A stretch of 64,000 nt of DNA. Source: Clostridia bacterium (lineage in GTDB: Bacteria; Bacillota; Clostridia; Oscillospirales; Acutalibacteraceae). Of the stretch, positions 1 to 7,806 are shown piece by piece. The position numbers were made by a program, and so were the translations under genes. Position 1 is the first letter of the stretch; each line of letters opens with the position of its first letter. The stretch lies in contig CAAFVV010000040.1 in assembly GCA_900766585.1 (NCBI GenBank), positions 1 to 64,000 on the forward strand, given 5' to 3'. Under the pieces are notes generated by a model. It was not told the DNA's origin and did no database searches. It saw only the letters and a list, made by a program, of their open reading frames with translations.

Positions 1-270
1 GACGGCACAGCCCCATGAGACTGCACCGCCTGTAATCGAGATATTCTGGTTTTTCTTTTGCTTACTTTTCTTTTTTTCCAAAAGAAAAGGCGGCACAGCT
101 CCACAGAGCCGCACCGCCTGTAATCGAGATATTATTGGTTTTTCTTTTGCTTACTTTTCTTTTTTTCAAAAGAAAAGACGGCACAGCCCCATGAGACTGC
201 ACCGCCTGTAACCACGATATTATGGTTTTTCTTTTGCTTACTTTTCTTTTTTTCCAAAAAGAAAAGTAAG
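1..270. repeat. Three tandem copies of a ~88 bp palindromic terminator-type repeat
   Basis: Three units begin near 1, 90 and 177. Each has a GC-rich arm reading roughly CGGCACAG..GCACCGCCTGTAA followed by an A/T hairpin (CTTACTTTTC...GAAAAG). The last hairpin, 237-270, directly abuts the livF stop codon at 271-273 and on the minus strand is followed by AAAAGAAAAACC. Related elements follow the stops at 8596 and 36020. No gene is seen in this stretch. Repeat structure is seen directly; a terminator role is inferred. Confidence 0.85.
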
Positions 271-969
271 TCAGCCGCCGAGATAGGCTTTTTTGACCGC
301 TTCGCTGGCGGAAAGCTCGGCGCCGGTGCCGGAGAGGATCACCGCCCCGGTCTCCAGCACATACGCGCGGTCGGAGACCTCGAGCGCCTTGTTCGCGTTT
401 TGCTCCACGAGCAAAATCGTCGTCCCCGCGGCATGCAGCTCACGGATAATGTCGAAGATCTGATCCACCAGGATCGGGGACAGACCCATCGACGGCTCAT
501 CGAGCATCAGCAGCCGCGGATGGCACATCATGGCACGCCCCATCGCGAGCATCTGCTGCTCGCCGCCGGACAATGTGCCGGCGACCTGCTTGCGGCGCTC
601 CTTCAGGCGCGGGAAACGGGTGAAAATATCCTCGAGATCGTCGCGGATATTGCCCTTGCGGGAATATGCCCCCATTTCCAGATTCTCCTGCACCGTCATC
701 TGCAGAAAGACCTGCCGTCCCTCCGGCACATGCGACAGCCCCTGATATACGAGCTTGTGCGCCTCGGTGTGCGTGATGTCCTGATCAAGAAAGCGGATAT
801 GTCCCGTGCGCGGGTGCATAAGGCCGGAGACCGTTTTCAGTGTCGTGCTTTTTCCGGCGCCGTTTGCGCCGATCAGCGCCACAACCTCGCCCTCGTTGAC
901 CTCAAAGGATACCCCCTTGAGCGCGTGGATCGGTCCGTAATAGACCTCAATGCCCTCAACCTTCAGCAT
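271..969 (-). CDS. livF: Branched-chain amino acid ABC transporter ATP-binding protein LivF
   Basis: A 232-residue ABC ATPase that powers uptake of leucine, isoleucine and valine, or related amino acids, at the inner face of the membrane. Walker A GANGAGKST lies at residues 34-42, the signature LSGGEQQ near 135 and Walker B LLMLDEP near 153, followed by the D-loop and a switch histidine region (LLVEQN, with Q in place of H as is usual for LivF). Length matches the family. The start overlaps the end of livG by 14 bases, as expected for translational coupling. It is the last gene of livJHMGF and its stop abuts an A/T hairpin repeat. Substrate is inferred from family and operon only. Confidence 0.95.
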   Translation of the reverse strand: MLKVEGIEVYYGPIHALKGVSFEVNEGEVVALIGANGAGKSTTLKTVSGLMHPRTGHIRFLDQDITHTEAHKLVYQGLSHVPEGRQVFLQMTVQENLEMGAYSRKGNIRDDLEDIFTRFPRLKERRKQVAGTLSGGEQQMLAMGRAMMCHPRLLMLDEPSMGLSPILVDQIFDIIRELHAAGTTILLVEQNANKALEVSDRAYVLETGAVILSGTGAELSASEAVKKAYLGG

Positions 970-1807
970 GTGCGTCCGCCTCCTTCTTGCCGAGATACGC
1001 CTCGATGACCGTCGGATTTTTCACGATCTCCTCCGGTGTGCCCTTCGCGATGACCCTGCCGTAGTTCAGCACACAGATGCCCTCGCAGACGCCCATGACC
1101 AGATTCATGTCGTGCTCGATCAGCATGATCGCAATCTGGAACGTGTCGCGGATGCGGGCAATGTTGCGCATCAGCTCCGCCGTCTCGCTCGGGTTCATGC
1201 CCGCCGCCGGCTCATCCAGCAGCAGGATCGACGGATTCGTCGCGAGCGCGCGCACAATCTCCAGACGGCGCTGCGCACCGTAGGGCAGACTGCCCGCCGC
1301 CGTGCCCGCCAGATCCGCCATGCCCATGAAATCGAGCAGCTCCATGGCACGTTCGTGCGCCGCCTTTTCCTCCCGCCGGAAGTTCGGCAGACGGAGGATC
1401 CCGCTGAGCACGCTGTATTTCATCTGCTGGTTCATGCCGATCTTGACGTTGTCCTCGACCGACATGTTGCCAAACAGGCGGATATTCTGGAAGGTGCGGG
1501 CAATGCCCGCGCGGTTGACCTGCGCCGTGTTCATGCCGTGGGTGTCCTTGCCGTCCAGCAGGATCGAGCCGCTCGTCGGCTGATACACCTTAGTCAGCAG
1601 ATTAAACACCGTTGTTTTGCCGGCGCCGTTCGGGCCGATCAGACCCGCAATCTCTGTGCGGCCGATCGTGAGGTTAAAATCATCCACCGCCGCCAGCCCG
1701 CCGAAGCGGATGCCGAGGTTAATGCACTCGAGCACCGGCGTCTTGTCGATGTCCCGCGCAGGAATGATCGCATTGGACGGCACGGGTACCATTTTTGCTC
1801 TTTCCAT
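956..1807 (-). CDS. livG: Branched-chain amino acid ABC transporter ATP-binding protein LivG
   Basis: A 283-residue ATPase partner of LivF. Walker A GPNGAGKTT is near residue 57, the signature is the LivG-type degenerate LPYGAQRR near 175, and Walker B ILLLDEPAAGMNP is followed by LIEHDM with the switch histidine. An N-terminal extension of about 25 residues precedes the ATPase fold. The ribosome site AAGGAGGTG sits 8 bases before the ATG, inside the last codons of livM. Together LivF and LivG form the heterodimeric motor for the LivHM pore. Confidence 0.95.
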   Translation of the reverse strand: MERAKMVPVPSNAIIPARDIDKTPVLECINLGIRFGGLAAVDDFNLTIGRTEIAGLIGPNGAGKTTVFNLLTKVYQPTSGSILLDGKDTHGMNTAQVNRAGIARTFQNIRLFGNMSVEDNVKIGMNQQMKYSVLSGILRLPNFRREEKAAHERAMELLDFMGMADLAGTAAGSLPYGAQRRLEIVRALATNPSILLLDEPAAGMNPSETAELMRNIARIRDTFQIAIMLIEHDMNLVMGVCEGICVLNYGRVIAKGTPEEIVKNPTVIEAYLGKKEADAHAEG

Positions 1808-1808
1808 G

Positions 1809-2882
1809 TCAGGACACCTCCTTCTCGTCTGTCCGCTTCCGCCGGGTGAACCACCCGGTCACTTTCTTCCACAGCGACTGCAAAAAGCCGCGGATCGTCG
1901 GGTTGTTCGTCGCCAGCATGACGAGGATCAGCACAATGGCGTAGACCAGCATCCGGTAATCCTGGAACTGCCGCAGCGCCTCGGGCAGCACGGTCAGCAC
2001 AGTCGCCGCGATGATGGAGCCGAGCATGTTGCCCTGACCGCCCAGCACGACGAACACGAGGATCAGAATCGAGGTGTTGAAATCGAATTTGTTCGCGACG
2101 ACGGTGGAATAGTTGCTTGCAAACAGCGTGCCCGCTGCGCCCGCAATGGCGGCGGAGATCACAAATGCCAGCATTTTATACCGCGTCAGCGGGATGCCGA
2201 CGCTCTCTGCGGCAATGCTGTTGTCGCGGATCGCCATGATCGCGCGCCCCGCGCGGCTGTTCACCAGATTGAACACGATCGCAAGCGTCAGCACGATCAG
2301 CAGCGCGCCCATCGTAAACGTGGCGATCGGCGCCACATTGCTGATGCCCATCGCGCCGTTGATGATGAGCTTGCCGTCTTCGCCGATGCCGGTCTTGTCA
2401 TGCAGAAGGCTCACATGCAGCCCGCGCGCATCGACGCCGAGATAGAGGTTGTTGAAGATGCTCTTGATGATCTCGCCGAACGCCAGCGTCACGATCGCGA
2501 GATAGTCGCCGTTCAACCGCAGCACAGGGATGCCGATCAGCACGCCCGCAATCGCCGCAAACAACGCACCGACCAGCATGGCAAGCAGCAGCCGCAGCCA
2601 GTCGGGCGACACCGCGCCCTCCATCATCACGGAGGCGGTCACACCCATAAATGCGCCGACGCTCATAAAGCCCGCGTGGCCGAGGCTCAGCTCGCCGAGT
2701 ACGCCGACCGTCAGGTTCAGCGACAGCGCCATGACCACATAGGCGCAGATCGGCACGAGCATGCCCTTCATCGACGAGGACAGCGCGCCGAAGCTGCCAA
2801 GCAGCTGCAGCGCCACAAAAGCCCCGACCACCAGCGCATAGGCGCTGATATTGGTAATCGTTGTTTTGCTTCGCATTTTCAT
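1809..2882 (-). CDS. livM: Branched-chain amino acid ABC transporter permease LivM
   Basis: A 357-residue multi-pass permease of the LivM family, with about eight hydrophobic segments and the typical GELSLGHAGFMSVGA motif near residue 70 and the cytoplasmic coupling region near 240 (AIRDNSIAAESVGI). I choose the ATG at 2882 because GAGGTG lies six bases upstream; a GTG at 2891 would extend it by three codons but lacks a ribosome site. It starts inside the livH termination region, so the operon is tightly packed. Pairs with LivH to form the transmembrane channel. Confidence 0.93.
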   Translation of the reverse strand: MKMRSKTTITNISAYALVVGAFVALQLLGSFGALSSSMKGMLVPICAYVVMALSLNLTVGVLGELSLGHAGFMSVGAFMGVTASVMMEGAVSPDWLRLLLAMLVGALFAAIAGVLIGIPVLRLNGDYLAIVTLAFGEIIKSIFNNLYLGVDARGLHVSLLHDKTGIGEDGKLIINGAMGISNVAPIATFTMGALLIVLTLAIVFNLVNSRAGRAIMAIRDNSIAAESVGIPLTRYKMLAFVISAAIAGAAGTLFASNYSTVVANKFDFNTSILILVFVVLGGQGNMLGSIIAATVLTVLPEALRQFQDYRMLVYAIVLILVMLATNNPTIRGFLQSLWKKVTGWFTRRKRTDEKEVS

Positions 2883-2892
2883 ACCGCTCACC

Positions 2893-3783
2893 TCAGACTT
2901 TCACGCGGATCTTCTTGCCGAGGAGTCCGCTGGGCTTGACCAGCAGCACCACGATCAGCACCGCGAACACGATAGCGTCCGACAGCTGTGTGGACAGATA
3001 CGCCTTGGCAAAAATTTCGATGATACCGAGCAGGATACCGCCGAGCATGGCGCCCGGGATCGAGCCGATGCCGCCGAACACCGCCGCCGTAAACGCCTTG
3101 ATGCCCGGCATGGAGCCGGTCGTCGGCACGAGGTTCGGATACGCCGAGCAGAGCAGCACGCCCGCGATCGCCGCCAGTCCCGAGCCGATCGCAAACGTCA
3201 GGGAGATCGTCGAGTTCACATGAATGCCCATCAGCTCCGCCGCCTGCCGGTTCTCCGACACGGCACGCATCGCCTTGCCCATCTTCGTGCAGCCGGTGAA
3301 CCACGTCAGCGCCAGCATGATAACGATGCAGACCGCGATCGTGACCAGCGTCACCCAGTTGACGGTCAGCTTGCCGCCGAACAGCTCAAGCCCCGTCTTG
3401 CCGCCGAACTCCATGAACGACGGGAAGATATTCGGGTTCGGCGACCACAGCAGCAGCGCCGCGTTCTGCAGAAAATACGATACGCCGATCGCGGTGATCA
3501 GCACCGCGAGCGACGGCGCCGAGCGCAGCGGCTTATAGGCGAGCCGCTCCACGATCATACCGAGCAGCGTACAGACAATGATCGCGAGCAGGATGCCGAC
3601 GAGCGGCGGAAGCTCAAAGCTCGTGATCGCAAAAAAACAAATGTAAGCGCCCACCATGATGATATCACCGTGGGCGAAGTTGAGCATCTTTGCTATGCCG
3701 TACACCATCGTGTAGCCGAGGGCGATAATGGCATAGATGCTGCCGAGACTGATCCCGCTGATCAGGTTGCTTAAAAAGGACAT
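2893..3783 (-). CDS. livH: Branched-chain amino acid ABC transporter permease LivH
   Basis: A 296-residue permease starting MSFLSNLISGISLGSIYAI, a characteristic LivH N-terminus, with GYTMVYGIAKMLNFAHGDI near residue 23 and the coupling helix region MRAVSENRQAAELMGI near 172. About eight membrane segments. The ribosome site AGAGAGGTGACAGCCG precedes the ATG. A strong hairpin with a U-tract separates it from the binding-protein gene upstream, which fits lower expression of the membrane components than of the binding protein. Confidence 0.95.
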   Translation of the reverse strand: MSFLSNLISGISLGSIYAIIALGYTMVYGIAKMLNFAHGDIIMVGAYICFFAITSFELPPLVGILLAIIVCTLLGMIVERLAYKPLRSAPSLAVLITAIGVSYFLQNAALLLWSPNPNIFPSFMEFGGKTGLELFGGKLTVNWVTLVTIAVCIVIMLALTWFTGCTKMGKAMRAVSENRQAAELMGIHVNSTISLTFAIGSGLAAIAGVLLCSAYPNLVPTTGSMPGIKAFTAAVFGGIGSIPGAMLGGILLGIIEIFAKAYLSTQLSDAIVFAVLIVVLLVKPSGLLGKKIRVKV

Positions 3784-3800
3784 CGGCTGTCACCTCTCTG

Positions 3801-3864
3801 AAAAATAATGCGGTACGAACCGGAAAGCCGTCGGCACTTCGGCGCGTTTTCCGCTTCGTACCGC
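3801..3864 (-). terminator. Attenuating hairpin between livJ and livH
   Basis: The arms GCGGTACGAA (3810-3819) and TTCGTACCGC (3855-3864) are perfect complements, extended inward by GGAAA/TTTCC. On the minus strand the stem is followed by ATTATTTTT. It probably terminates part of the transcription after livJ so that less livHMGF mRNA is made. Confidence 0.75.
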
Positions 3865-3942
3865 GTCCCGGCGACGGGGTCACCCCCGCCGCCGGGAACG
3901 GTATGGCAGATCACTTTTATGCAGTCGATCGAAAAAGCGCGA

Positions 3943-5088
3943 TCAATCCAGGCCCTTATACGCGCCGTTTTCGATGACCATGCCCTTCGGGGACTTGGAC
4001 ACCGTGCCGTCCTTCCAGGTCATGCCCTCGCCGGTCAGACCGCTGAAGGTCATCGTGGAGAACTGCTCGATCATCTTCGTGCAAAGCTCATCCACCTTCA
4101 CACCCTTGGCGGTGGTGTAACCCGCGCCCTCCAGCGCCTGCTTGTAGGCGTAGATGCAGTCATAGGCATCGGCAGCGAACTGGTTCGGCACCTCGCCGTA
4201 TTTCTCCTGGTACTTCGCTACAAACGCCTTGGTCTTGTCGTCGGTCGCATCCGCGTTGAACAGGGTCAGGAGCATAACGCCCTCCGCCATGCTCTTGTCA
4301 AAGCCCTTGAGGGTCAGGATGCCGTCCATGCCGTCCACACCGAACCACTTCGGCGTGAAGTTCTGCTTTTTCGCCTCGATGAAGATCAGCGAAGCGGGCT
4401 GATAGTACATCGGCAGGAACACGAGCTCGGCGCCCTTGTCCTTGGCCTCCTTCACCTGCACGGAGAAGTCGGTGTCATTGCCGTTGGCAAACGTCGTGGC
4501 GCTGACGATCTCCAGACCGACCTTTCCCGCCTCATCCTTGAACGTCTCGTAGATGCCGCTGGAATACGGATCATCGTTCATGTAGATGACCGCCACCTTG
4601 GTCGCGAGCTTCTTTTCGGAGATATACCGAGCGGAAGCGTAGCCCTGGTTCGGATCCATGAAGCACATCTGGTAGACGTTGTCCTTGCCCTCAACCGTGC
4701 CGGTCGAGGAGGCGGACGGCGTCAGCGCAAAGATGCGGTCCTTCATGTTCAGCGTCGAGGTTGCCTCGGCGGGCTTCGACGTCACGGAGCCGAGCGACAG
4801 CACCATGCCCCAGTCCTTCACCGCGTTGTACGCGTTGACTGCCTTTTCGGGGTCATGCTGGTCGTCCTCATATTTCAAAGCAAACTGAATGCCGCCCATC
4901 GCGTTGATCTCTTCGATGGCGATCTCCGCGCCGCGCTTCGCCGCGTTGCCGTAGATCGCCGCGCCGCCCGTCAGAGGGCCGGTACCGCCGATCTTGAACG
5001 CATTCTCGTCCGCGGTCTCTCCGGCGCACCCGGACAGCACGCCGATCAGCATAACCGCAACCGCCAGCAAACTCATCACTTTTTTCAT
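3943..5088 (-). CDS. livJ: Branched-chain amino acid ABC transporter substrate-binding lipoprotein
   Basis: A 381-residue periplasmic-binding-protein-type lipoprotein (Peripla_BP_6 family). The signal peptide ends in the lipobox LSGC near residue 18-21, then the mature domain begins with FKIGGTGPLTGGAAIYG and the family motif RGAEIAIEEINAMGG. It delivers the amino acid to LivHM at the outer membrane face. The ribosome site AAAGGAG lies nine bases before the ATG. First structural gene of the operon, separated from livH by 159 bases that contain a terminator-like hairpin. The exact ligand cannot be read from sequence. Confidence 0.94.
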   Translation of the reverse strand: MKKVMSLLAVAVMLIGVLSGCAGETADENAFKIGGTGPLTGGAAIYGNAAKRGAEIAIEEINAMGGIQFALKYEDDQHDPEKAVNAYNAVKDWGMVLSLGSVTSKPAEATSTLNMKDRIFALTPSASSTGTVEGKDNVYQMCFMDPNQGYASARYISEKKLATKVAVIYMNDDPYSSGIYETFKDEAGKVGLEIVSATTFANGNDTDFSVQVKEAKDKGAELVFLPMYYQPASLIFIEAKKQNFTPKWFGVDGMDGILTLKGFDKSMAEGVMLLTLFNADATDDKTKAFVAKYQEKYGEVPNQFAADAYDCIYAYKQALEGAGYTTAKGVKVDELCTKMIEQFSTMTFSGLTGEGMTWKDGTVSKSPKGMVIENGAYKGLD

Positions 5089-5121
5089 TGTTGATCTCTC
5101 CTTTACGGATTTTTAGGGGGC

Positions 5122-5150
5122 GGCTTTCGCCCGGGCCCGGGACGAAAGCC
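5122..5150 (-). promoter_or_regulatory. Long hairpin in the livJ 5' leader
   Basis: GGCTTTCG (5122-5129) pairs with CGAAAGCC (5143-5150), with the palindrome CCCGGGCCCGGG inside. It lies 34 bases upstream of the livJ start and has no U-tract, so a leader structure or a stabiliser of the livJ 5' end is more likely than a terminator. Confidence 0.5.
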
Positions 5151-5166
5151 TTGTATAATAAAATAT

Positions 5167-5189
5167 GGCTTCGCGTTTCCCGCGAAGCC
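5167..5189 (-). terminator. Second terminator-like hairpin in the livJ leader
   Basis: A perfect 9 bp stem GGCTTCGCG / CGCGAAGCC with a 5-base loop. On the minus strand it is followed by ATATTTTATTATAC. It sits just after the stop codon of the small leader ORF (5208) and before livJ. Confidence 0.6.
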
Positions 5190-5207
5190 ACATTTCATCA
5201 TCTGTCA

Positions 5208-5468
5208 TTAACAGACCGATACGGGCTTCGCTTTATCCATAATCAACAGTCGAATCGCCGCCAGGACGCGGACAATAATCTGCGCGCGCAGAATGATCGC
5301 CGCGGATACGACGGATACAACAAAAAAGGACACCGCAGACATAGCGGTGTCCGATACGTTGACATTGCCCTTTTCGGTGCAGGCGCAAGAAGCGCAGGGA
5401 GCGCAGAACGAGAAAGCCCGCGCGGCAGAATCCGCACAGGTTGACCGTGTTGCCGTCATGCCGTACAT
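5208..5468 (-). CDS. Small Cys-rich / hydrophobic ORF in the leader of the liv operon
   Basis: An 86-residue ORF, not recognised. It has a good ribosome site (GGGAGG, eight bases before ATG) and lies just downstream of a near-consensus minus-strand promoter, so translation is likely. Residues 22-30 hold four cysteines (CAPCASCAC) and the C-terminal half is one Val/Ile/Leu-rich hydrophobic stretch. A perfect intrinsic terminator (5322-5352) lies inside the frame, directly after the Cys-rich codons. It may therefore be a leader peptide controlling read-through into livJHMGF rather than a stand-alone membrane protein. Both readings remain open. Confidence 0.45.
   Translation of the reverse strand: MYGMTATRSTCADSAARAFSFCAPCASCACTEKGNVNVSDTAMSAVSFFVVSVVSAAIILRAQIIVRVLAAIRLLIMDKAKPVSVC
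5322..5352 (-). terminator. Intrinsic terminator inside the liv leader ORF
   Basis: On the minus strand GGACACCGC pairs perfectly with GCGGTGTCC across a 7-base loop and is followed by six U residues (5327-5322). This is a textbook intrinsic terminator, about 170 bases after the promoter at 5501-5529. Confidence 0.8.
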
Positions 5469-5500
5469 ACGCCGCGCCTCCCTTTCGTTTCTTTGCCCGT

Positions 5501-5529
5501 ACTATACCACCGTCCGCCGCCGTTGTCAA
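5501..5529 (-). promoter_or_regulatory. Sigma-A-type promoter of the liv leader
   Basis: On the minus strand TTGACA (5529-5524), a 17-base spacer and TATAGT (5506-5501). The perfect -35 box and spacing make it one of the strongest promoters in the window. It reads into the leader ORF and probably livJHMGF. Confidence 0.85.
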
Positions 5530-5614
5530 GTGGTTTTTTGTCTTTATTGCGTTAAATCGGAAAAGACGCCAAATTATCTGCACCGCGTCGAAAAAGCCTT
5601 GTGAAAAAAAGCGG

Positions 5615-5643
5615 TTGCATCCGACGGCGGGATGTGGTACAAT
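5615..5643 (+). promoter_or_regulatory. Promoter of the TrpXYZ-like transporter operon
   Basis: TTGCAT (5615-5620), 17-base spacer, TACAAT (5638-5643). Transcription would start near 5650, leaving a leader of about 135 bases before the ATG at 5787. The leader carries the palindromic octamer GTTTAAAC twice, about 60 bases apart. Confidence 0.8.
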
Positions 5644-5786
5644 AAAGCAAATCCTATATCGTGCGGTTTTTCGACAGTTTAAACAGCGGGCGGGTCAAAA
5701 ACGGTCCTCCTGCTTTTTTGGGGGCAAAACGCTTTAGTCGTTTAAACCGGCACTGTGACAGGAGCTTGAAACGGGAGGTCTTATAT

Positions 5787-6752
5787 ATGAAAAAGAGTAT
5801 GCGTATGGTATCCGCGCTGCTGCTTGCGGCGGCAATCCTGTGCGGCTGCGCCGGCTGTGCCGGTACGGGGAAGAGCGATGTCTATACCGTCGGCATCTGC
5901 CAGCTTACACAGCACCCCGCGCTCGACCAGGCAACAAAGGGGTTCCGCGAGGCGCTGACCGAGAAGCTCGGCGACAAGGTGCGCTTCAATGAGCAGAACG
6001 CCCAGAACGAGGCGACGAACTGCAGCACGATCTGCAACCAGTTCGTGGCGAACAAGGTGGATCTGATCCTCGCGAACGCCACGCCGGCGCTGCAGTCGGC
6101 GGCAGCCGCCACGGCGGAGATCCCGATCCTCGGCACGTCAATCACGGACTACGCCACCGCGCTGAACATGACCGACTGGACCGGCACGAGCGGCCGCAAC
6201 ATCTCCGGCACATCCGACCTCGCGCCGCTGACCGAGCAGGCGGACATGCTGCTCACACTGTTCCCGGACGTGAAAAAGGTCGGCATCCTCTACTGCTCCG
6301 CCGAGCCGAATTCCAAGTATCAGGCAACGGTCATCAGCGATTATCTCGCGGCGAAGAACGTCACCTGCACGGAGTACACGTTTGCGGATTCCAACGACGC
6401 GGCGGGCGTCGCGCGCACGGCGTGCGAGGCGAGCGACGTGGTCTATGTGCCGACCGACAACACAGTCGCGAGCAACAAGGAGGTCATCGGTCAGGTGTCC
6501 CTGTCCACGAAGACCCCGATCATTGCCGGCGAGGAGGGCATCTGCGCAGGCTGCGGCGTGGCGACCCTGTCCATTGATTATTATGACATTGGCTATGAAG
6601 CGGGTCTGATGGCGTATGACATTTTGGTTAACGGCGCGGACATCAGGACGATGGCGGTTAAATTCGCCCCGAAAACGACGAAAAAGTACAACGCGTCGTT
6701 CTGCGAGAAGCTCGGCGTGACGCCGCCCGAGGGCTATACGGCGATCGGCTGA
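5787..6752 (+). CDS. ABC transporter substrate-binding lipoprotein, TrpX-like (ABC_sub_bind family)
   Basis: A 321-residue lipoprotein of the ABC_sub_bind family (PF04392 type). The signal peptide ends in the lipobox LCGC near residue 17-20. The mature part starts YTVGICQLTQHPALDQATKGF, typical of this family, followed by NAQNEATNCSTICNQFV and LILANATPALQSAAAAT. I start at the ATG at 5787, with GGGAGG nine bases upstream; the frame is open further upstream but lies near the transcription start. Homologues carry tryptophan or tyrosine in streptococci, but the ligand here is not known. Followed by a terminator-like hairpin, then the permease. Confidence 0.9.
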   Translation: MKKSMRMVSALLLAAAILCGCAGCAGTGKSDVYTVGICQLTQHPALDQATKGFREALTEKLGDKVRFNEQNAQNEATNCSTICNQFVANKVDLILANATPALQSAAAATAEIPILGTSITDYATALNMTDWTGTSGRNISGTSDLAPLTEQADMLLTLFPDVKKVGILYCSAEPNSKYQATVISDYLAAKNVTCTEYTFADSNDAAGVARTACEASDVVYVPTDNTVASNKEVIGQVSLSTKTPIIAGEEGICAGCGVATLSIDYYDIGYEAGLMAYDILVNGADIRTMAVKFAPKTTKKYNASFCEKLGVTPPEGYTAIG

Positions 6753-6777
6753 GCCGCCCTGCGGACAGTGGTGCGTT

Positions 6778-6808
6778 TGCCCCGTTCCGGTCAGACCGGA
6801 ACGGGGCA
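6778..6808 (+). terminator. Attenuating hairpin between binding protein and permease genes
   Basis: A perfect 14 bp stem TGCCCCGTTCCGGT / ACCGGAACGGGGCA with a 3-base loop, followed by GATCGGTTTT. It lies after the binding-protein stop, the same layout as in the liv operon. Confidence 0.75.
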
Positions 6809-6852
6809 GATCGGTTTTCACAGGCGAAAAAACAGACGGAGGAACGGAATTT

Positions 6853-7806
6853 ATGGCAGACATTCTCGGCTATTTTTCCCTGCTTGACCCGCTGGCGCTG
6901 CTGCGCTCGCTGCCGGGCAACACGGCGCAGGGGATCCTCTGGGGGCTGATGGCTCTCGGTGTATTTATTACCTATAAGCTGCTGGATTTTGCGGATCTGA
7001 CGGTGGACGGCTCGTTTGCGACGGGCGGCGCGGTCTGCGTGATGCTGACGGTCGGCGGCGCGCCGATCGGGGTCGCGCTTCTGGCGGCGCTGGTCTCGGG
7101 ACTGCTCGCGGGGCTTGTGACCGGGCTTTTGCACACGGCGCTGCGCATACCGGCGATCCTGTCGGGCATTTTGACCCAGATCGCCCTGTATTCCGTGAAT
7201 CTGAGCATTCTCGGCAAGTCGAATCAGGGTGTCAGCGTCGATCAGTTCCCGCTGTGGCTGTCGCTGCGGTATGTCAACCGCTCGATCATCGTGGCGCTGG
7301 CATTTACCGCGGTGATCGTCTCACTGCTCTACTGGTATTTCGGCACCGAGCAGGGCAGCGCCATCCGCGCGACGGGCTGCAACGCCGCCATGGCGGAGGC
7401 GCAGGGCATCAACATCCGGTTTACGAAGGTGCTGGCGCTTTCGCTCTCCAACGGGCTTGTGGCGCTGTCGGGTGCGCTTTTGTCGCAGTATCAGGGCTTT
7501 GCGGATGTGAATATGGGGCGCGGCGCGATCGTGATCGGGCTGGCTGCCGTCATCATCGGTGAGGTGCTGTGCCGGGCGCTCTTCAAAAAGGGTGCGTCGT
7601 TTTGGGTGCGGATGCTGTTTGTGATCGTCGGCGGCATTTTGTATTATTACGCCATCGGGCTGGTGCTGTGGCTGCAGATGCCGACGGACAACATGAAGCT
7701 GTTCACGGCGGCGATCGTGGCGCTCTTCCTTGCGGTGCCGAATCTGCGCGGAAGCGAGCGGTTTAGCAGAAAGAGGAAAAAGAAGGAGGCGGCGGATCAT
7801 GCTTGA
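6853..7806 (+). CDS. ABC transporter permease, TrpY-like
   Basis: A 317-residue multi-pass permease (BPD_transp_2 / COG4120 type). It has about eight membrane segments, the conserved KLLDFADLTVDGSFATGGA near residue 43 and a cytoplasmic loop AIRATGCNAAMAEAQGI near residue 170 that would contact the ATPase. The C-terminal tail is rich in Lys/Arg (RKRKKKEA), consistent with the inside-positive rule. Ribosome site GGAGGA. Its last 8 bases overlap the ATPase gene. Confidence 0.9.
   Translation: MADILGYFSLLDPLALLRSLPGNTAQGILWGLMALGVFITYKLLDFADLTVDGSFATGGAVCVMLTVGGAPIGVALLAALVSGLLAGLVTGLLHTALRIPAILSGILTQIALYSVNLSILGKSNQGVSVDQFPLWLSLRYVNRSIIVALAFTAVIVSLLYWYFGTEQGSAIRATGCNAAMAEAQGINIRFTKVLALSLSNGLVALSGALLSQYQGFADVNMGRGAIVIGLAAVIIGEVLCRALFKKGASFWVRMLFVIVGGILYYYAIGLVLWLQMPTDNMKLFTAAIVALFLAVPNLRGSERFSRKRKKKEAADHA

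Noticed and set aside
950..1849. Long plus-strand frame opposite livG
   Set aside because: It is the antisense of a clear ABC ATPase, rich in Arg/His/Ala, with no ribosome site. The same applies to 1617-2939, 2851-3774, 30357-31946 and similar frames.
5650..5786. T-box or tryptophan leader upstream of the TrpX-like gene
   Set aside because: The leader is too short and shows no T-box sequence or run of Trp codons.
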